Below are positions 16,435 to 24,293 of a stretch of DNA of 31,897 bases, in pieces. A program made the translations under genes and the position numbers. The notes beneath the pieces were generated by a model. The model saw nothing but the letters and a program-made list of their open reading frames with translations, searched no databases and had not been told where the DNA came from. Source of the DNA: DATARH01 sp050246595 (GTDB lineage Bacteria > Pseudomonadota > Alphaproteobacteria > ATCC43930 > CGMCC-115725); NCBI GenBank assembly GCA_050246595.1, contig JBFWVT010000055.1:1-31897 (forward strand), in the 5' to 3' direction. How positions within the stretch are numbered: position 1 is the stretch's first letter; every line of letters starts with the position of its first letter.

Positions 16435-16786
16435 ATATACTCAAATCTTGCATCTGTTGGTCGAGCAGACTGATAACGGCAAGCTTGATTGGAAAGAGAC
16501 GGGAAACGAATCGGCATTTTTAGTTTCATTCCCTAACTATTCTCTGATGCTCAGCGAAAAAAAGGCAAGAGACAGCGATATGCCAGACTATGTTATTTCG
16601 ATTATTAATTCTGAGGGAAAGACCGTAGATGAGTTTTCAGATGTATCGCTGGGTACTGAATATTCTGGGGAAGATTTTTTTCGACTTATGCGAGAATTGT
16701 TCAACAAAGCTCGTCGCAGAGCTTTGGGTGTTGATGAGGCATTGAATGATATCCTGGCCCATCTAGGAGGAGGTTCCAACCGCTGA
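16421..16786 (+). CDS. Small protein of unknown function, partner of the preceding membrane protein
   Basis: A 121-residue protein with no recognised family. The N-terminal half has alternating hydrophobic segments (SAFLVSFPNYSLMLS, DYVISIINSEGKTV), suggesting a small beta-sheet domain; the C-terminal half is helical (FFRLMRELFNKARRRALG). No signal peptide or membrane segment is seen. ATG at 16421 is chosen with GAGGGG upstream, overlapping the preceding gene's last 14 bases. GC is among the lowest in the window. The shape resembles immunity or sensor partners of small membrane-effector pairs, but nothing proves such a role. Confidence 0.65.
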   Translation: MSNNKYTQILHLLVEQTDNGKLDWKETGNESAFLVSFPNYSLMLSEKKARDSDMPDYVISIINSEGKTVDEFSDVSLGTEYSGEDFFRLMRELFNKARRRALGVDEALNDILAHLGGGSNR

Positions 16787-16874
16787 ATGCAAAGACAGTC
16801 GCCGATTGGTAAAATAAAAGCCTAATATCCAATGCCGGTTGATGCCGGTTTTAGCCCGCGTGGAGAGGGCCAGC

Positions 16875-18176
16875 ATGCTGACCGACCGCTACGGACTTCC
16901 CTTGTCCACGACTTCCGTCGCTGCGCGGGACGCCTATGTCGAGGGTGTCGAGGCGAAGCTGACCAATTATCCTGGCGCGATCGAGGCGTTTGATCGCGCC
17001 CTCGCCGCCGATCCCGGCTTTGCTCTCGCCCATGCCGCCAGGGCGCATGCGTTGCTGGAGCACGGCGACGCGGCGGCACGCGAAGCAATAGCGGCGGCCA
17101 GATCGCTCACCGCCGGTCTTTCCGAGCGGGAAGCCGGCCATGTCGCCTTTTTTGACCTGCTGCTGGCCGGCGACGCCGAAGCCGCGCTGTCCGCATTGTA
17201 CGCGCATCTGGACGCTTGGCCGCGCGATGCTGTGGTGCTCGCCACCGCCGCCTTCACCAACGGGCTGATCGGCAGTTCCGGCCGCGCCGGGCAGAAGCGC
17301 ATGCTGCTGGAGCTGCTCGACAGGCTCGCCCCGAGCTATGGCGACGATTGGTGGTTTACGGCGCATCACGGTATGGCGCTCTCGGAAAACGGACAGCGCG
17401 ATGCCGCCCGTCCGGTGATCGAACGATCTCTCGCTCAGAACCCCAAGAACCCCTGGGCGGCGCATGCTCTGGCGCATCTCTGCTACGAGGCGGGCGACAC
17501 CGATGCGGGCCGCGCCTTTCTGATCTCCTGGCTTCCCACCTATCCGCGCGACGGCGCGCTGTACAGCCATTTGAGCTGGCATCTCGCGCTCGGGCACATC
17601 GAGGCCGGCGACGCGGCGGCGGCGCTCCGGCTGTTCCGGGATTCCTTCGGACCCGGTGTGCACACCGGGCCGCTGCGCGGAAAGATAACCGATGCGGTCT
17701 CGTTTCTGTGGCGCTGGGAACTCGCCGGGCATCCGCGCGACGCCGATTCCTGGCGCACGATGCACGATTTCGCGGCCGGTGCGTTCTCGCGGGCCGGCGC
17801 CGCTTTCTGCGATATGCACGTCGCGCTGGCGCAGGTCGTGGCCGGCAATGACGCGGGGCTGGAGGCGGGTGCGCAGCAGATCGACACGCTCGCGCGCGAC
17901 GGCCGCTACCCGTCCGGTCCTCTGGTTCCGGCGGTGTCGCGCGGTTTTGTCGCCTTCGAACGCGGCGATTTGGCCGCCGCGATCGGCGCGCTCGAACCGG
18001 TCGCCGACGAACTCGAACGCATCGGCGGCAGCCGCGCCCAGCTTGATCTCGTGGAATTCACGCTGCTGAAGGCGTATCTCGCGGCCGACCGCCCGGACGA
18101 TGCGCGCCGGATGCTGCGCAGGCGCAATCGAGGCTCCTCGCGTCTTCCGGTCGCCGGGTTGGCCTCGATGCATTGA
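16875..18176 (+). CDS. Tetratricopeptide-repeat protein, TTC38-like
   Basis: A 433-residue all-helical repeat protein resembling bacterial members of the TTC38 family. The N-terminus MLTDRYGLPLSTTSVAARDAYVEG is characteristic, and TPR-like A/W/Y pairs recur (AIEAFDRALAADPGFALAHAA; NPKNPWAAHALAHLCYEAGD; SHLSWHLALGHIEAGDAAAA). TPR proteins act as scaffolds; no enzymatic motif is evident. ATG 16875 is preferred because GAGAGG lies at the right spacing, whereas 16839 adds unconserved residues. The gene lies 15 bases before the second LLM oxidoreductase, suggesting co-transcription. High GC resumes here after the low-GC pair. Confidence 0.8.
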   Translation: MLTDRYGLPLSTTSVAARDAYVEGVEAKLTNYPGAIEAFDRALAADPGFALAHAARAHALLEHGDAAAREAIAAARSLTAGLSEREAGHVAFFDLLLAGDAEAALSALYAHLDAWPRDAVVLATAAFTNGLIGSSGRAGQKRMLLELLDRLAPSYGDDWWFTAHHGMALSENGQRDAARPVIERSLAQNPKNPWAAHALAHLCYEAGDTDAGRAFLISWLPTYPRDGALYSHLSWHLALGHIEAGDAAAALRLFRDSFGPGVHTGPLRGKITDAVSFLWRWELAGHPRDADSWRTMHDFAAGAFSRAGAAFCDMHVALAQVVAGNDAGLEAGAQQIDTLARDGRYPSGPLVPAVSRGFVAFERGDLAAAIGALEPVADELERIGGSRAQLDLVEFTLLKAYLAADRPDDARRMLRRRNRGSSRLPVAGLASMH

Positions 18177-18191
18177 TTGGGAACGTGCCGG

Positions 18192-19136
18192 ATGCGCTAC
18201 GGCTTTTATCTCCCCACGCGTGGTCCCACCGCGACGCGCGACGGTGTTCTCGCCCTGGCGCGCGAAGGCGAGCGGCTGGGATTGCACTCGGCGATGGTCG
18301 CGGATCACATCGTCTTCCCGGTCGAGAGCCGGTCCACCTATCCCTACACGGTGGACGGCAGGCACCCGAGCATCGGCGATGCGCTGGAGACGTTCTCGAT
18401 CCTTGGGGTGGTGGCCGGTGCGACGGAGCGGCTGCGGCTCGTCACCTCGGTGCTGGTCTTGCCGTACCGCAATCCGGTGCTGACCGCGAAGATGGCGGCC
18501 TCGCTCGATGTCCTGTCCGGCGGAAGGCTGACGCTGGGGGTCGGCGCCGGCTGGCTGCGCGAGGAATTCGAGGCGCTGAACAGCCCCGCTTTCGAGGCGC
18601 GCGGCGCGGTGACCGATGAGTGGATTGCGATCTTCAAGCAGCTCTGGTCGCAGTCGCCGGCCAGCTTCGAGGGCCGGTTCTATCGCTATTCCGATATCCG
18701 CTGCGAGCCTTTCCCGGTGCAGAAGCCGCACCCGCCGATCTGGGTCGGCGGACATTCCCGCGCCGCTCTGCGACGCACGGCCCGGCACGGCGACGGCTGG
18801 CACCCGGTCGGCGCGGTGGCCGCCTCGCCGCTGCCGCCGCGGGAGATGCGCGCGCATCTCGATACGCTGAAGCGTCTGACCGAGGCTGAGGGACGCGATT
18901 TCTCGGCGCTGACAGTCTCCTACAAGGCGCCGCTCTATGATACCGGTATTCCGTCGCCGGACGGGTCCCGCCGGCCGTTCTCCGGCGCGCCGGAGGAGAT
19001 CGCCGGCGACATCCGAAATTTCGCGGCGATCGGCGTGCACGAATTGATCTTCGACTTCCGCGGTCAGTCGATTGCGGAGAGCATCGAGCGCCTGCAACAT
19101 TTCGCGGCGACGGTCATCCCGCTCGCGACAGGCTGA
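18192..19136 (+). CDS. LLM-class (luciferase-like) flavin/F420-dependent oxidoreductase
   Basis: A 314-residue TIM-barrel protein of the luciferase-like superfamily, TIGR03619-like. Hallmarks are MRYGFYLPTRGP at the N-terminus, MVADHIVFP, RLRLVTSVLVLPYRNP, SLDVLSGGRLTLGVGAGW and PPIWVGGHS. ATG 18192 is used; an upstream start at 18177 would add five residues and is less family-like. It is only distantly similar to the paralogue at 6370-7230. Cofactor (F420 or FMN) and substrate are not predictable. It follows the TPR gene closely and precedes the RTX gene by a 254-base gap. Confidence 0.87.
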   Translation: MRYGFYLPTRGPTATRDGVLALAREGERLGLHSAMVADHIVFPVESRSTYPYTVDGRHPSIGDALETFSILGVVAGATERLRLVTSVLVLPYRNPVLTAKMAASLDVLSGGRLTLGVGAGWLREEFEALNSPAFEARGAVTDEWIAIFKQLWSQSPASFEGRFYRYSDIRCEPFPVQKPHPPIWVGGHSRAALRRTARHGDGWHPVGAVAASPLPPREMRAHLDTLKRLTEAEGRDFSALTVSYKAPLYDTGIPSPDGSRRPFSGAPEEIAGDIRNFAAIGVHELIFDFRGQSIAESIERLQHFAATVIPLATG

Positions 19137-19390
19137 GCCTCACCCGTCGCGGTCGGGTCGCGTTCGGCGTCCGGGACTCACGCTTTCGGGCATGATGTCA
19201 TCGTGATCGCAACTCGATACACCGCTCAATATCAAGTGCTGCTACAATAACTTTGACGCCAAAGGCGGATCGGCGTGATACCGGCGATACAAAATGGCCC
19301 GGCAACGACATTCGCTGGAAACATCGGGAGGCAATAAATCTCCGGTCGGCAGAAAACGCCTCGCGGCTGCTTCTGCTATGGGAGATGAAA

Positions 19391-22114
19391 ATGGCTGTTA
19401 TTGCTTCATTCAGTGCGAGCGCCGGTGTGCTGTCGGTGTTTGGCGACAGTCTCATCAACACGATCAAGCTTTCCCGGGACGCGGCGGGGAAACTCCTCGT
19501 AAACGGCGGCGCCGTGCAGATACTAGGCGGCACCGCCACGGTTGCCAATACCAGCTTGATCCAGGTCTTCGGACAGGGCGGAGATGATATAATCGAGCTG
19601 GACGAGAGCAATGGCGCGCTGCCGCGCGCGAACCTGTTTGGCGGCACCGGGAACGACAGGTTGAAGGGCGGCTCCGGTGGAGACATGCTGTTCGGCCAGT
19701 CCGGCAACGATGTTCTCGAAGGCAAGGGCGGCAACGATTTTTTGTTCGGCGGTACGGACAATGATGTGCTGACCGGCGGCGACGGGAATGACCAGGTTTT
19801 CGGGGAGAGCGGCGACGACCGCATGATCTGGAACCCCGGTGACGACAGCGATCTATTCGAGGGCGGCGCCGGTATCGATACCGCCGAGGTCAATGGCGGC
19901 GGCGGCGGCGAAGTGTTCACGGTGACGGCAAACGGAGCGCGCGTGCGCTTTGATCGCCTCGACCCCGCGCCGTTCAGCCTCGACATCGGCACGACCGAAA
20001 ACCTTGTGGTCAACATGAATGGCGGCGACGATACTTTCAGCGCCACCGGCAATCTGGCTGCCCTCATCAAGCTGACGGTCGATGGCGGCGCCGGCAACGA
20101 CACTATCCGCGGCAGCAACGGCGCCGACCTTCTGCTCGGCGGCGCCGGCAATGATTTCATCGACGGCCAGCAAGGCAATGATGTCGCGTTCTTGGGCGCC
20201 GGAAATGACGAGTTCCAGTGGGACCCGGGCGACGGCAGCGACACCGTCGAAGGTCAGGCCGGCACCGACACGATGCTGTTCAACGGCTCGGCCGGCTCCG
20301 AGATATTCACGGCCTCGGCCAATGGCGGGCGTGTGCTTTTCACCCGCAACCTCGGCAATATCGTGATGGATCTGGACGATGTCGAGGCTATCGACCTCAA
20401 CGCGCTCGGCGGTACGGATACGATAACCGTCAACGACCTTACCGGAACCGATGTCACCGAGGTGAATGTCAATCTCGCCGGTACGCTTGGCGGCACGGCT
20501 GGTGACGGGCAGGCGGATGTGGTCATCGCCAACGCGACCAACGGCAACGACATCATCGACGTGTTCGGGGCGGGAAGTTCGGTTTCGGTGGTTGGCCTCG
20601 CCGCGCAGGTCAACATCACAAGGACGGAGGGGGCGAACGACTCGCTTGTTATCAATGCTCTCGACGGGGATGACGGCATCACGGCCACGACCATGCCGGC
20701 CGGGGTCATAAAGCTCACGATCGATGGCGGGGCCGGGGACGACACCATTCTCGGCAGCCAGGGCGCGGATGTGTTCCTCGGCGGCGACGGCGACGATTTC
20801 GTGTTCGGCGACAATGGCAACGACCTCGCCCTGATGGGAGCCGGCGACGATGTGTTCCAGTGGGACCCGGGCGACGGCAGCGACACGATCGAGGGGCAGG
20901 ACGGCACCGACACCATGCTCTTCTTCGGGTCGAACGCCAGCGAGAACATCGACATCCTGGCCAATGGCGGGCGCACCCTGTTCTTCCGCAACGTCGCCAA
21001 TGTCACGATGGACCTCAATGACGTCGAGAATATCGAGTTCCGCGCGCTGGGCGGCGCCGACAACATCACCGTCGGCGATCTGAGCGGGACCGATGTCAAG
21101 GAGATCGGGATCGACCTGAGAGGCCCCAATGGCGGCGGCGACGGCGCGACCGACACGGTCACCGTCAACGCGACCCAGGGTGCCGATGTGTTTGGTGCCG
21201 CAGGCGATGCCGGCGGGATTACCGTTTTCGGCCTCTCCGAAACGGTCAGGATCTTCTTTCCGGAACAGGCCAATGACAGGCTCATCTTGAATGGTCTGGG
21301 CGGTGACGACGTAATCGACACCACCAGCCTGGAGGCCGACGGTATCCAGGTCACGATGAATGGCGGTCTTGGCGCCGATGTCTTCCTCGGCGGCGAGGGC
21401 GGCGACCTGATCAGTGGCGGCGACGGCAATGATGTCGCTTTGATGGGCGCGGGCGACGACGTGTTCACCTGGAACCCGGGGGACGACAACGACACCCTTG
21501 AGGGTCAGGCCGGGTTCGACACGCTCGATTTCAACGGCTCCAACGCGGCGGAGAACATCAACATCTTCGCGAATGGCGGACGCGCGATATTCTTCCGCAA
21601 CGTCGCCAATGTCACGATGGACCTCAACGACGTCGAGGAGGTCAGCTTCGACGCGCTCGGCGGCGCGGACACGATTACGATCAACGATATGTCCGGCACC
21701 GATCTCACGGAAGTGAACATCAATCTCGCCTCGGCCCTGGGAGGCGGCGATGGCCAAGCCGATACCATCATCGTCAACGCGACCAGCGGCGACGATGTGG
21801 TCCTCGCATTCGGCGATGCAGGCGGCATCTCGGTGCTTGGCTTGGCCGCACGGGTCAACATCTTCGGCTTCGAGGCGGCGAATGATCGGCTCGTCGTCAA
21901 CACGCTCGCGGGCGACGATGTCATCGAGGCCTCCGGGCTTGCGGCGGGTGCGATCCAGTTCACCGGCAATGGCGGCGACGGCAACGACGTGCTGATCGGA
22001 GGCGCTGGCAACGACACCCTCCTCGGCGGCGCCGGCGATGACGTGCTGATCGGCGGGCTCGGTCTTGACATTCTCGACGGCGGTCTCGGCGACAACGTTG
22101 TAATCCAGGGCTGA
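19391..22114 (+). CDS. RTX (hemolysin-type) calcium-binding repeat protein, probably secreted
   Basis: A 907-residue acidic, glycine/aspartate-rich protein. RTX nonapeptides (GGxGxDxLx) cluster near residues 85-145, recur inside each repeat module, and form the C-terminal run ending GGLGDNVVIQG. Long modules are marked by WxPGDxxD at residues 147, 277, 491 and 694, each followed by a non-RTX beta segment (NGGRxLFxRN, MDLxDVE, ALGGxDTI). No N-terminal signal peptide is present; export through a type I secretion system by a C-terminal signal is the family norm, but no such exporter is in the window. No enzymatic domain is seen, so adhesion, S-layer or matrix function is more likely than a toxin. 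ATG 19391 has GGGAG upstream; 19385 is an alternative. Confidence 0.85.
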   Translation: MAVIASFSASAGVLSVFGDSLINTIKLSRDAAGKLLVNGGAVQILGGTATVANTSLIQVFGQGGDDIIELDESNGALPRANLFGGTGNDRLKGGSGGDMLFGQSGNDVLEGKGGNDFLFGGTDNDVLTGGDGNDQVFGESGDDRMIWNPGDDSDLFEGGAGIDTAEVNGGGGGEVFTVTANGARVRFDRLDPAPFSLDIGTTENLVVNMNGGDDTFSATGNLAALIKLTVDGGAGNDTIRGSNGADLLLGGAGNDFIDGQQGNDVAFLGAGNDEFQWDPGDGSDTVEGQAGTDTMLFNGSAGSEIFTASANGGRVLFTRNLGNIVMDLDDVEAIDLNALGGTDTITVNDLTGTDVTEVNVNLAGTLGGTAGDGQADVVIANATNGNDIIDVFGAGSSVSVVGLAAQVNITRTEGANDSLVINALDGDDGITATTMPAGVIKLTIDGGAGDDTILGSQGADVFLGGDGDDFVFGDNGNDLALMGAGDDVFQWDPGDGSDTIEGQDGTDTMLFFGSNASENIDILANGGRTLFFRNVANVTMDLNDVENIEFRALGGADNITVGDLSGTDVKEIGIDLRGPNGGGDGATDTVTVNATQGADVFGAAGDAGGITVFGLSETVRIFFPEQANDRLILNGLGGDDVIDTTSLEADGIQVTMNGGLGADVFLGGEGGDLISGGDGNDVALMGAGDDVFTWNPGDDNDTLEGQAGFDTLDFNGSNAAENINIFANGGRAIFFRNVANVTMDLNDVEEVSFDALGGADTITINDMSGTDLTEVNINLASALGGGDGQADTIIVNATSGDDVVLAFGDAGGISVLGLAARVNIFGFEAANDRLVVNTLAGDDVIEASGLAAGAIQFTGNGGDGNDVLIGGAGNDTLLGGAGDDVLIGGLGLDILDGGLGDNVVIQG
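20219..22000 (+). repeat. Internal tandem modules of about 203-214 codons in the RTX gene
   Basis: Three long modules begin at TGG codons 20219, 20861 and 21470 (spacing 642 and 609 bases); a shorter, diverged unit begins at 19829. The last two full modules are closest: a 38-base stretch is identical at 20981-21018 and 21590-21627, exactly 203 codons apart. This indicates recent duplication or gene conversion within the gene. Confidence 0.8.
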
Positions 22115-22304
22115 GGCGGCAGCGGGGTGTGACCGGGGCGGCGGGTCGGGTGTTTGCCGCACCTTGCTTTGGTGCTGAGCGGCCCGTTCGCCTCGCCGCC
22201 ATCGGACACACCGCGGCGGCTTGTGCGAGCGGGCTGAAACGGCGACGATAAGACCCGTCGGCATCGACGGCCGGCATATTTGTATCCGGCTGCGGAGGCG
22301 ATCC

Positions 22305-23549
22305 ATGGCGGAGATCGGGGCTGCGGGGGAACGTCTATCGCGGCAATGGCCGCAGACGGCGGCACGGGTGCCGAACTGGGTCTATACCGACCCCGACATC
22401 TTCGCCCGCGAGCAGCAGCGGATCTTTTCCGGGCCGTCGTGGCTGTACACCTGCCTCGAAGCCGAGATCCCCAACCCCGGCGATTTCAAGCGCAGCCAGC
22501 TCGGCGCCCGCGAGGTCGTCGCGGTCAGGAACAAGGACGGCGTGGTAAACGTGTTGGTCAATCGCTGCGCCCATCGCAGCATGCAGTTCTGCATGACCAA
22601 TCGCGGCACGGTGAAAGAGTTTGTCTGCCCCTATCACCAATGGACCTATGACCTTGACGGCAAGCTGCTCGGTCTGCCGTTCCGTCGCGGCTACAAGGGA
22701 AAGGGCGGCATGCCGGCGGATTTCGACCCGGCCGAACACGGACTCGAAACCCTCGCGGTGGCTCGCCGCAACGGCGTTGTCTTCGCCAGCTTCGCCCAGC
22801 CGAACGAAACGCTCGAAACCTATCTCGGGCCGAAGATGCTCGGTTATTTCGACCGCGTCTTCGACGGGCGTCCGCTCGAAGTGCTCGGCTATATGCGGCA
22901 GCGCATCCCGAGCAACTGGAAGCTGATGATGGAAAACATCAAGGACCCGTACCATGCGAGCCTGCTGCATGTGTTTCTGATCAGTTTCGGACTGTTTCGC
23001 GCCGACCAGGAATCGTCGATGGAGATGGACGAGACCGGCCGCCACGCGGTGCTGGTCAGCCGCCGCGCCGAGAGCGGCGACAAGGCAGCAACCGGCGAGA
23101 TGCGCTCGTTTCGCGAGCGGTTCGCGTTGCAGGACCCGCGCCTGATCGATCCGGTGCGCGAGTTTCCCGGCGGCGCCACGGTGGTGTTGCAGACCCTGTG
23201 GCCGAACCTGATCGTCCAGCAGCAGTCGAACGCGCTGGCGATGCGCCAGATCGTGCCGCTCGACCCGCACAGTTTCGATCTGGTCTGGACCGTCTTCGCC
23301 TATGAAGACGACAAGCCGGAACTGCGCGAACGGCGCATGCGCCAGGCCAATCTGTTCGGTCCGGCCGGTCTCGTCTCGATCGATGACAGCGAGGCGATGC
23401 TGTTGTCGCAGGCCGGCATTGCCGGCAACGACGAGCGCGATTGCGTTGTCGAATTGGGCGGGCGCGATGTCGCCGACGCGCCGACGATGGTGACCGAAAC
23501 ATTGATCCGCGGCATGTACCGGCACTATCGTGCGGTCATGGGGTTGTAA
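22305..23549 (+). CDS. Aromatic-ring-hydroxylating dioxygenase, alpha (large) subunit
   Basis: A 414-residue Rieske non-heme iron oxygenase alpha subunit. The [2Fe-2S] ligands are Cys88, His90, Cys108 and His111 (C-x-H-17-C-x2-H). The mononuclear iron site has bridging Asp214 with His217 and His222 (KDPYHASLLH); Asp360/361 is a candidate third ligand. The KDPYHAxLLH block resembles salicylate/anthranilate-type oxygenases more than naphthalene dioxygenase; substrate is not proven. ATG 22305 has GGAGG upstream. The beta subunit starts 6 bases after the stop. No reductase or ferredoxin gene is in the window, so electrons must come from elsewhere. Confidence 0.9.
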   Translation: MAEIGAAGERLSRQWPQTAARVPNWVYTDPDIFAREQQRIFSGPSWLYTCLEAEIPNPGDFKRSQLGAREVVAVRNKDGVVNVLVNRCAHRSMQFCMTNRGTVKEFVCPYHQWTYDLDGKLLGLPFRRGYKGKGGMPADFDPAEHGLETLAVARRNGVVFASFAQPNETLETYLGPKMLGYFDRVFDGRPLEVLGYMRQRIPSNWKLMMENIKDPYHASLLHVFLISFGLFRADQESSMEMDETGRHAVLVSRRAESGDKAATGEMRSFRERFALQDPRLIDPVREFPGGATVVLQTLWPNLIVQQQSNALAMRQIVPLDPHSFDLVWTVFAYEDDKPELRERRMRQANLFGPAGLVSIDDSEAMLLSQAGIAGNDERDCVVELGGRDVADAPTMVTETLIRGMYRHYRAVMGL

Positions 23550-23555
23550 GCGGAT

Positions 23556-24050
23556 ATGATTGCCGCTCCGGGTCTGGACGCGCCGCTCGAATTGCGCCTG
23601 CGTCTGGCCGATCTTTACGCCGCCTATGGCGACGCGCTCGACGAGCGGGAATGGGAACGCTGGCCGGAATTCTTCACCGAGAATTGCATCTACAAAATCC
23701 TGCCGCGCGAGAATGTCGATTACGGCCTGCCGGCGACGATGATCTATTGCGAGAGCCGGGCGATGCTGGCCGACCGCGTCGTGGCGCTGCGCGAGGCGCT
23801 GGTCTTCGCCCCGCGGCTGATCCGCTGCGTCGCCGGCGCGCCCTGTCTGTGGAAGCTGGAGCCGGACGGGATGCGGTTGCGCTCCAGCTTCGCGCTGTTC
23901 GAGACGATGCTCAACGAACCCTCGACCCTGTTCCTGTGCGGCCGCATCTACGACCGCGTCGTCGATGATGCGGGGGTGCTGCGGTTCGCCGAGCGCATCA
24001 TCGTGACCGACGCCACCAACGTGCAGCTGTCGCTGGTCTACCCGATCTGA
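23556..24050 (+). CDS. Aromatic-ring-hydroxylating dioxygenase, beta (small) subunit
   Basis: A 164-residue SnoaL/NTF2-like fold protein matching ring-hydroxylating dioxygenase beta subunits. Characteristic stretches are DALDEREWERWPEFFTENCIYKI near the N-terminus and the conserved C-terminal strand region FAERIIVTDATN. Beta subunits pack with alpha in an alpha3beta3 hexamer and are mainly structural. The 6-base gap after the alpha gene indicates coupled expression. A decayed alcohol dehydrogenase tail on the opposite strand begins 27 bases downstream. Confidence 0.9.
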   Translation: MIAAPGLDAPLELRLRLADLYAAYGDALDEREWERWPEFFTENCIYKILPRENVDYGLPATMIYCESRAMLADRVVALREALVFAPRLIRCVAGAPCLWKLEPDGMRLRSSFALFETMLNEPSTLFLCGRIYDRVVDDAGVLRFAERIIVTDATNVQLSLVYPI

Positions 24051-24076
24051 CTTTCGGCCGGTGAGACGCCGAGCCG

Positions 24077-24193
24077 TCAATGCAGCAGGCGCAGCACCGG
24101 CTTGACCGTCGCTCCCGATATCGCGTCGGTTGCCGCCCGATTGATGTCGGCGAACCGATAGGAGTTGCTCAGTCGGTCGGGCCGAAAGCGCCC
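24077..24193 (-). pseudogene. Remnant of a zinc-dependent alcohol dehydrogenase (last ~35-40 codons)
   Basis: On the minus strand, ending at the TGA at 24079-24077, the frame reads SNSYRFADINRAATDAISG followed by ATVKPVLRLLH. This is the usual C-terminal end of MDR-family zinc alcohol dehydrogenases (Y-x-F-x-D-I-N-x-A ... G-x-x-x-K-P-V-L). Upstream the frame loses similarity and meets a stop near 24226, and the rest of the gene (catalytic and Rossmann domains) is absent because the transporter gene follows. It is a fragment left by deletion or rearrangement between the dioxygenase and transporter genes. Confidence 0.75.
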
Positions 24194-24293
24194 AAATGCG
24201 ATTGTAGTCGCTACCCCCTTTCGTCACCTTGACAATGCGCGCGCCGCCACCCCAAAAGTACCATCGGGGAAGGAAGCGTTCACGGGGACGACA

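Noticed and set aside
16832..16850. Short direct repeat ATGCCGGTT twice, one base apart, before the TPR gene
   Set aside because: Too short to be called an attachment site or a target duplication; no matching copy at the other end of the low-GC pair was seen.
16851..19100. 749-codon minus-strand open frame opposite the TPR and LLM genes
   Set aside because: Composition is typical of antisense high-GC frames; the plus-strand genes have clear families and good ribosome binding sites.
19253..19281. Sigma-70 promoter-like TTGACG with 17-base spacer before the RTX gene
   Set aside because: The -10 hexamer (TGATAC) matches only two of six consensus bases, so it is not supportable.
19680..22090. 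Repetitive GGC/GAC-rich sequence suggesting a CRISPR-like or minisatellite array
   Set aside because: The repeats are in-frame codons of RTX nonapeptides and long protein modules, without uniform repeats and unique spacers.
19853..22306. Long minus-strand open frames opposite the RTX gene
   Set aside because: Repeat structure in the RTX gene produces repeating antisense translations; no independent start signal or domain.
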